Shown: one piece after another, positions 58,436-64,000 of the stretch
Position numbering within the stretch: the first letter of the stretch is position 1
Layout: each line of letters opens with the position of its first letter
Assembly (NCBI GenBank): GCA_009760855.2
Contig: WPIO01000086.1
Span: forward strand, 308,001 to 372,000
Reading direction: 5' to 3'
Origin: Cristatella mucedo
Taxonomy: Eukaryota > Bryozoa > Phylactolaemata > Cristatellidae
Length of the DNA: 64,000 nucleotides
Notes under the pieces: model-generated
Seen by the model: only the letters and a program-made list of their open reading frames with translations
The model's database searches: none
What the model was told of the DNA's origin: nothing
Made by a program: the position numbers and the translations under genes

Positions 58436-59097
58436 TATTGCCACAATCCAGGGCTGCTTAGACAGGGATACCATCTCGAAGTAGGTCCATGCATTTGATA
58501 CACCTAGCCTCGACTTCTAGAATTCGCTGCTTGTAGGTCTACCGGCGTGTGCAATCAGGTGCTTAAAATTTGTGCACAACTCTGCTACTAGGCTCGTCAT
58601 TCGTGAGTGTTGCAGCTTCCACATTACGCCACATCATTCCACTTCTCACCGACCTGCAATAGCTCCCAATCAGGCATCGACTTGAAGGTTTTATCATTCA
58701 CTTTTAGGTCCCTTCATTCCCTAGCTCCCGCCTACCTCTCAGACATACTCCCCAATCAGGTTAGGCACCGCATCGCCTGCTCTTCTGACTCGCATCGTTT
58801 AGGTATGCCTGAGACACACATGAAATACTTTTGAGACCACGCCTCTTGTCTGTATACTCCTAAAGCCCGAAACTCACTCGCGACTACGTCACGACTTGCT
58901 CATGACTTGGTAAAGCTTTAAATGAAGCCAAAACCCCCGAAGTTTTTTAATTAATTTGCTATTTCCGTGTTCTTTGTGTGCCTATGCATGCGGCCGCTGT
59001 ACATACTTCCACTAAACATAATTTGCATGTTGACATTGTGCGTTACCAGTAACCATAAGATCGTCCTTCCGTTACGGCTATGCTTACACTGCCAACC

Positions 59098-59186
<89 letters not shown>

Positions 59187-59225
59187 ACTTCTCTGATGGT
59201 GCTATAAAAATGTATAATAATAACA
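58436..59225 (+). mobile_element. LINE 3' fragment, right of the nested insertion
   Basis: TCCAGGGCTGCTTAGACAGG continues the plus-strand copy, with SLHSLAPAYLSDILPNQVRH, and ends in a tail whose hairpin is swollen by an 80-base GA microsatellite. Confidence 0.6.
59100..59182. repeat. (GA)n microsatellite in a LINE tail
   Basis: About 41 AG units expanded at the A-G-A-G-A part of the LINE 3' hairpin. Confidence 0.95.
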
Positions 59226-60056
59226 ATAATTATTATTATTATTTGAATGTAGCTTGATTGTACCTGTTCACTTTAGCCATTATTATAACTCTGAAATTGA
59301 TTGCAAAGCCATTTACCTCGTACCGAAGGTTCGTGCCTATAAGCATCTTCCGTTACGTTAAAAAGAAATTCACCCACTTTCACCATTTCTGAGAAGGTTG
59401 ACCTAAATATCAACACTGGAATTGCATCTAATCTAAAAATAAAACCTATAGCTCCAGTGTTAACCCACACTGAGCATGCACCGCAGCATTAGCTGACAGT
59501 CAAGCCAATAAAAAAGGGAAGGGACGCCTTCTCAAGAAACAATTAAAAAGCCGACTCGGGCAAGCCTCTGTAGCCACTATTTGCATGCATTATATTCCAT
59601 AATTTTACTTATTAAAATTGTTAGCGCCGTAACCCTCTCCCTGGAATAATGGCGGTCCTACGGGAGAGTTGTCAGGGTTTGGAAAGGCTCATTTGGGGTG
59701 CAGCTCGTTTAACCTAAATTGAGTTTTGTTTTATAGGAAGCAGGAACGAGCTGGCTAAATGGTGACATAGTGCAGGTGACTTGTTAGAGTTAGTACCTAC
59801 AGGTCATAACTTTTTTGTAGTCCACAGTGCTAAATCAAAGCCTTGAATTATTTAGCAATTTTTAAGCTGATGGCTACAACAGAGAGGCAAACGTTAAAAT
59901 TGAAGCCCTAGAATTATAATGGCACTACGCCTGGCGACTCCCTCCGAAGATAGACCGGGAAGTTTTGTGTCAGAGATCTACAACGAGGTGAGGCTTCATT
60001 AGCCTCTCGCACATAAAATCCCTTTATTGTTTTTTTAATTAAATTTCAGCCTTAGA

Positions 60057-60151
60057 AACACTAATTTTAGAATTAAATGACTGAAATTCATCTGCCACGG
60101 TACTGAAAGCAGAAAAAGGTGTGGGCAGTAATCCTAAAACACAGTGGTGGA
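60057..60151 (+). repeat. Left terminal inverted repeat
   Basis: Begins AACACTAATTTTAG and ends ACAGTGGTGGA; the reverse complement of 61336-61430 with mismatches in CATCTG/CATATG and at the end of an A-run. Confidence 0.85.
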
Positions 60152-61335
60152 CCCCAAAGGAGCACACTTGCACCTTGTTATCTTAAGAAGCGCCAGTAAT
60201 GCGGGCCTCACAGTCCATGAAAGCTATGCCCCGGTCAGGTTCATGTGAGCCCATCTGATAGCGCTGATAGGTAGGCTCAAAAAGAAGTGCGAACCCCAAT
60301 TGGAGGTGGGCTGCGAACTCGCCGATCATCCTTAGGTCTCTCTAAGAGAAGGTGCGTTCTCGGCAGCTCGAGACGCTGGATTTCTGTGTTTTAAGGATAA
60401 CGACAGCCACCACTGGGTAAACCGGTCCACGGCATGCAAGCTGAATGCTCTAGGATCGTTTCTAACCTCCGAATAAAAATTTGCCCATTCGTATTAATAC
60501 CGCAAACCTGAGCGCCGAAGACGCGCCTCTGAAAGCACCTAGAACCATCGTATATGCACGGCAGTTTCTCCCGGAAAGCCCGATAGCCACCTGGAAAGGG
60601 CTGTCGGGCCTCAGCGGGCTTTTAAGGGTAGTCTTTGCATTTTGCTGCGATTTTGGTTTGAGTGGCTATATTTTGTGTAACGAAGCCCGTCCTGCTTCCT
60701 TTGACAGGGTCTTTAGTTACCCCTAGCATTCTTACTGCACTCTTAATCGGAGCGGTTTTTCTCACTAGGCTTTTTGACCAGGTTCAAGAGGGAATTGCTC
60801 TACTCCTCCGCCTACCATCAGTAGACCCATAATGGTTACGGATTATTCTCACCTGCATGGACTCGTGGAAGCCGATCAGGGTATGCGGCCTCCGGCTGCC
60901 GATCGAGACAGACGCAATGGCTTTAGCTCCCTACCCAGTTTGAAATTAAAAGCATACCTTTGCGTTCAGACAGTTCATGGCGATTGGCCTGAAGCTAGTG
61001 TGGGTCACTCAAAGCCTTCAGTGGATAGCCAGAGACGGGAATCTCTATTGCTCAATTGCTAGACCTCTGGCTCAGAAGACAGCAGGTTCCGGCCTGATTC
61101 CAGGATTTTCATCTGGGCGGGGGCAAGAACCTCGTGGTTTTCATGTAAAGGGTAAAACCCGAAGGTGATGAGCCGTTATAGTGCACTATCATAGTGTTTA
61201 TGCGATACAAACTCTGTGGTCGTTCATCGAGTCGAAGGAGGACATAATGTCATTGTTGTTGACTGTCGGGGTGGAGCACAGGAAAAGGGGTTGGCCCAAT
61301 TTGCTGCCCAGCGGTAGGGGGGACGGGCCCTTGGC

Positions 61336-61430
61336 TCCACCACTGTGTTTTAGGATTACTGCCCACACTTTTTTCTGCTTTCAGTACCGTGGCATATGAA
61401 TTTCAGTCATTTAATTCTAAAATTAGTGTT
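61336..61430 (-). repeat. Right terminal inverted repeat
   Basis: Begins TCCACCACTGTGTTTTAGGA and ends AAAATTAGTGTT; inverted copy of 60057-60151. Confidence 0.85.
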
Positions 61431-61849
61431 ACTCGTATTCCTGAACCTAGCTCTACCCAGAACGAGTAGATATGGCCTGAAAGGACACTAAGGGTTTCGC
61501 TTTCTTCCGATCTCTCTACAACCCTATCGGCATACGGATTCGTATTGACTACTGATAAATTGTGGAATGTTGGCTTTCGTAGTTCATGAGTAGGGCTCTC
61601 TGGTCGGATAAAGGCAGTGCCACGGATCAGATCCATACGCACAAACTCGAATCCCGAAACCAGAGAGAATCGCTTAGCACATGGTTGGTACCACGTCATG
61701 ACGTGGTGGCCACCGTTTCAGTTTGTCGTGCTGTGTAGTTTAAAATTAATTAGTAGATATGACTCTTACTTCTGGTCTATCTGTCATTGTTGATTCAGGT
61801 AACGATATCGACGAGGCAGATGCTTTCTTTGTACGAGACAATGCATATA

Positions 61850-62190
61850 AATAACAATAATAATAATAATAATGTACTTGATAAAGCGCCCTCAGAGAAC
61901 TCAATCTCTTTCTAGGCGCTTTAAATTTGCTGCAAAGGGAAATGCAATTAAATGGTAAGTAAAATCATGCTTGGAAAACAAACAAAATGAATAACATAGT
62001 TAGGGGTGACATGCACAGGGTCAGCATGCCAATGTGGTTAGTGGCAGCATGCACAGTGTCAGCACGAATAAGCACGTGAAGGACGAATCACAGGGACCCA
62101 CTAAATGCTGTCCTAAATAGGTGTTTTTAAGTTCCTTTTAAATGTGGTCAGGTCGGGGGATGTTCTGACGCAGGTCGGTCGTTTAGGTCA
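61850..62190 (-). mobile_element. LINE 3' fragment
   Basis: ATT tail, GAGAACTCAATCTCTTTCTA, TGACATGCACAGGGTCAGCA. Close to the consensus of this family. Confidence 0.75.
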
Positions 62191-63334
62191 GGTCGGTTTA
62201 CTCGTTAATTAGCGCTTTACAAATTGGAAAGTTCAGTTTTATTTATTTATTTTCTTATTGCAATCACAACCAGGGTCAGTCTTAAGAACGTGACGAAGTT
62301 TAGTTGCATACGGTAGAGCATACTAACTAGAAAGCTCTGGCCTCGTTCAAATTCCACTCGGGGATCTCGCCTAGCTCCTGGATAAGGTCATCAGCCACTA
62401 CCGTGGGTTTAAATTGCCGCAGCAAGGATGATTTAACTTAACGATGTGGAATAAGGATAAGGATAAAGATTTCACCTTGATCGCATCGCTGGACTGTAGT
62501 TCCACCCCAGTGTCGTTGCTTTTATGACTCGCAAAATACTTGCCCGTGTGCACTCCCCTTGCAGCAGCTCGAGCCTCGACGCGGTTGACGTTCACATGCC
62601 TGCGATTGTGCTGTGTAATGAAATTTCGGACAGCCCGACCGCCCCAGGTGAAGGATGGTAAGTTTGCAAACGGGCGTCTAAAATTTATCTTGTCATAATA
62701 TAATCTGTGTTAATACGATTTATGCGTGAATAGCAGTTGTCTTGCTTGCGTGTACAACTCTCGTTTGTTTTTCATCAACCACATGAAGAAATCCTCCATT
62801 GCTCATCTGCTTTCATTAGAGATCAAAGGTAATTTTTAGGGATTATTTGAAGATTCTTATGAGCCATTTTAGTACGCTACTTAGAAAGCCGCCATAAGAT
62901 GCTCATTGCTATAGGCAATTACTTAGCTCTCAAATTATTTATAATGCTGCCAATTACATGCTTATGGGTATTTACCAACAAGCCTACATGCAAATCTATC
63001 GCAGTGCTCTCCTGTAATGAGAGAATGTGGCAGAATTGGGTGAGATTATGCCATATCAGCTGATGATGGCGAACAAACGTTCACCGTTGTATGAACATTC
63101 TCCCCAAAGCGCCGCTCTGCAAAATTTAGCAACGCGTCAGTTAAGATTACCCTCGAAAGAGCCACCCGCGCCGGTTTGGTATATCGTGCATTTTTAGTTC
63201 GAATTTGCGGAAAACCCTAATAAAATAACGTCTATTTGATAAACTCTTTGTTCTTGAGTGTAGTAAGGAGTGAATTGTTTAAGTCCCTGCTGACCAGCAA
63301 TCGTGGTAAACGAATTGCTTCTTTTGTATGTTGC

Positions 63335-63420
63335 CCATATAGAACTTAGTCTCTATTTAGACACTTTACACACGTCACTGGTCTCGAGGCCACGACCATG
63401 GTTCTTAAAGGTGAACACCC
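63335..63420 (-). mobile_element. SINE-A fragment
   Basis: GAACTTAGTCTCTATTTAGA and GGTCTCGAGGCCACGACC in reverse orientation. Confidence 0.5.
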
Positions 63421-63594
63421 TACCCCAGGCCAAACAATGAAGGCACACAATCTAGACTCATATCTGCAGGGTCTAAAAGAATAAAGGACAGACGATATGC
63501 CTGCGACCCAGCATGAGGTCGGTAGGCTTTCGGCCCAACGTGCAGTGCAACGTTTGTACAATTGTAACGTCAAAAAGCCACAAGGTCTATGTGG

Positions 63595-64000
63595 GTGTTA
63601 CGCACGAGAGTTTGTAAAGATCACTCGAAGCCAAAGCCGCTTTTGATACGCATTTGGTAGCCAACGGACTTCATCTCACGCAACAAAGATAAAGTGGGAA
63701 GCATAATAGAGTCAGGAGAGCAGTTGAGGTAGTGGGTAGCCTGGAAGTAGCAGCTCTGGACCGCTGAAAAAGATTAGCCATAGTCAGCAGCTGGAGAGTA
63801 GTAGTCTTTGCGTAAGAATTACGGAAGCTAGTTCCACAGTCTAGGACCTGCAGAGCGAAAGCTTCTGTAGGTCCTATTCAGCATGAGGAGGCTGTAATTA
63901 GTGCATCACTTCAACTAGGTATGGAGGAGCCAAGCCGCGGGGGGGGGGGCCTTGTGGGTCAGCGTAAGAACTTTACTCTGTATCCGTAGATCGACCTGCA
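63595..64000 (-). mobile_element. Second LINE family, fragment at the right edge
   Basis: Reverse complement of GAGACGAAGTCTGTTGGC...ACTACCTCAACTGCTCTCCT and upstream sequence; runs off the window. Confidence 0.6.

Larger units (their letters stand above)
60057..61430. mobile_element. 1.4-kb element with 95-bp terminal inverted repeats (non-autonomous DNA transposon candidate)
   Basis: The first 95 bases (60057-60151) and the last 95 (61336-61430) are inverted copies that differ at two positions. Ends read AACACTAATTTTAGAATT. The roughly 1.2 kb between holds no convincing transposase; short frames only. I see no clear target-site duplication, so superfamily is undetermined. Confidence 0.7.
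57311..64000. other. Right flank beyond the last candidate exon
   Basis: Filled with SINE-B and LINE fragments (57.3-59.2 kb), a GA tract, the inverted-repeat element (60.06-61.43 kb), a LINE 3' end (61.85-62.19 kb), a SINE-A fragment and a second-family LINE piece at the right edge. 62.2-63.3 kb is AT-rich with no supported gene. Confidence 0.45.

Noticed and set aside
60481-61168. Transposase inside the inverted-repeat element
   Set aside because: The short frames show no catalytic motif and differ in frame; nothing supports an enzyme.

Overview
The window is animal (metazoan) genomic DNA, most likely from an invertebrate. Its genes are split by GT-AG introns, it carries tRNA-derived SINEs, L2/CR1-like LINE fragments with ATT-rich tails and long CT/GA/TG/TA microsatellites, and it has no operons or bacterial-style coding density. 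I cannot name the species. The two recognisable genes form a head-to-head pair: the 5' half of a dual oxidase gene (DUOX, minus strand, nine coding exons from 30027 down to 4243, running off the left edge) and its maturation factor gene (DUOXA, plus strand, nine coding exons from 36011 to about 56260). Every exon junction assigned here joins in a compatible reading phase, which is the strongest evidence for both models.

Layout. 1-4242: continuation of the DUOX gene beyond the last exon found, filled with LINE/SINE debris, a TA microsatellite and a LINE remnant that may carry a restriction-like endonuclease C-terminus (about 3120-4010). 4243-15359: DUOX exons 9 to 2, with a 2-kb LINE copy in intron 6. 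15360-29900: DUOX intron 1, about 14.5 kb, containing a tandem segmental duplication (about 16.9-18.5 and 19.7-21.2 kb), SINEs, LINE fragments and two long CT tracts. 29901-30027: DUOX exon 1, encoding the signal peptide. 30028-36010: about 6 kb between the two start codons, GC-rich at both ends and in the middle; it should hold the promoters of both genes. 36011-56260: DUOXA exons 1-9; its introns contain LINE/SINE copies, a degenerate plant-type telomere-like (CCCTAAA) tract, two copies of an unnamed repeat and a minus-strand cluster of unrecognised, repeat-derived open frames (52.2-54.7 kb). 57120-57310: a well-bounded candidate exon of unknown membership. 57311-64000: repeats, including a 1.4-kb element with 95-bp terminal inverted repeats that differ at two positions.

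Function. DUOX is an NADPH oxidase with an N-terminal peroxidase-homology domain that releases hydrogen peroxide at epithelial surfaces. DUOXA is the multi-pass ER/plasma-membrane partner needed for DUOX folding, ER exit and activity. Divergent linkage of the two genes, known in vertebrates, suggests shared control here too. In this copy the peroxidase-homology domain lacks the usual haem-ligand histidine (Glu in its place) and shows no histidine at the distal position, so it is probably not a classical peroxidase.
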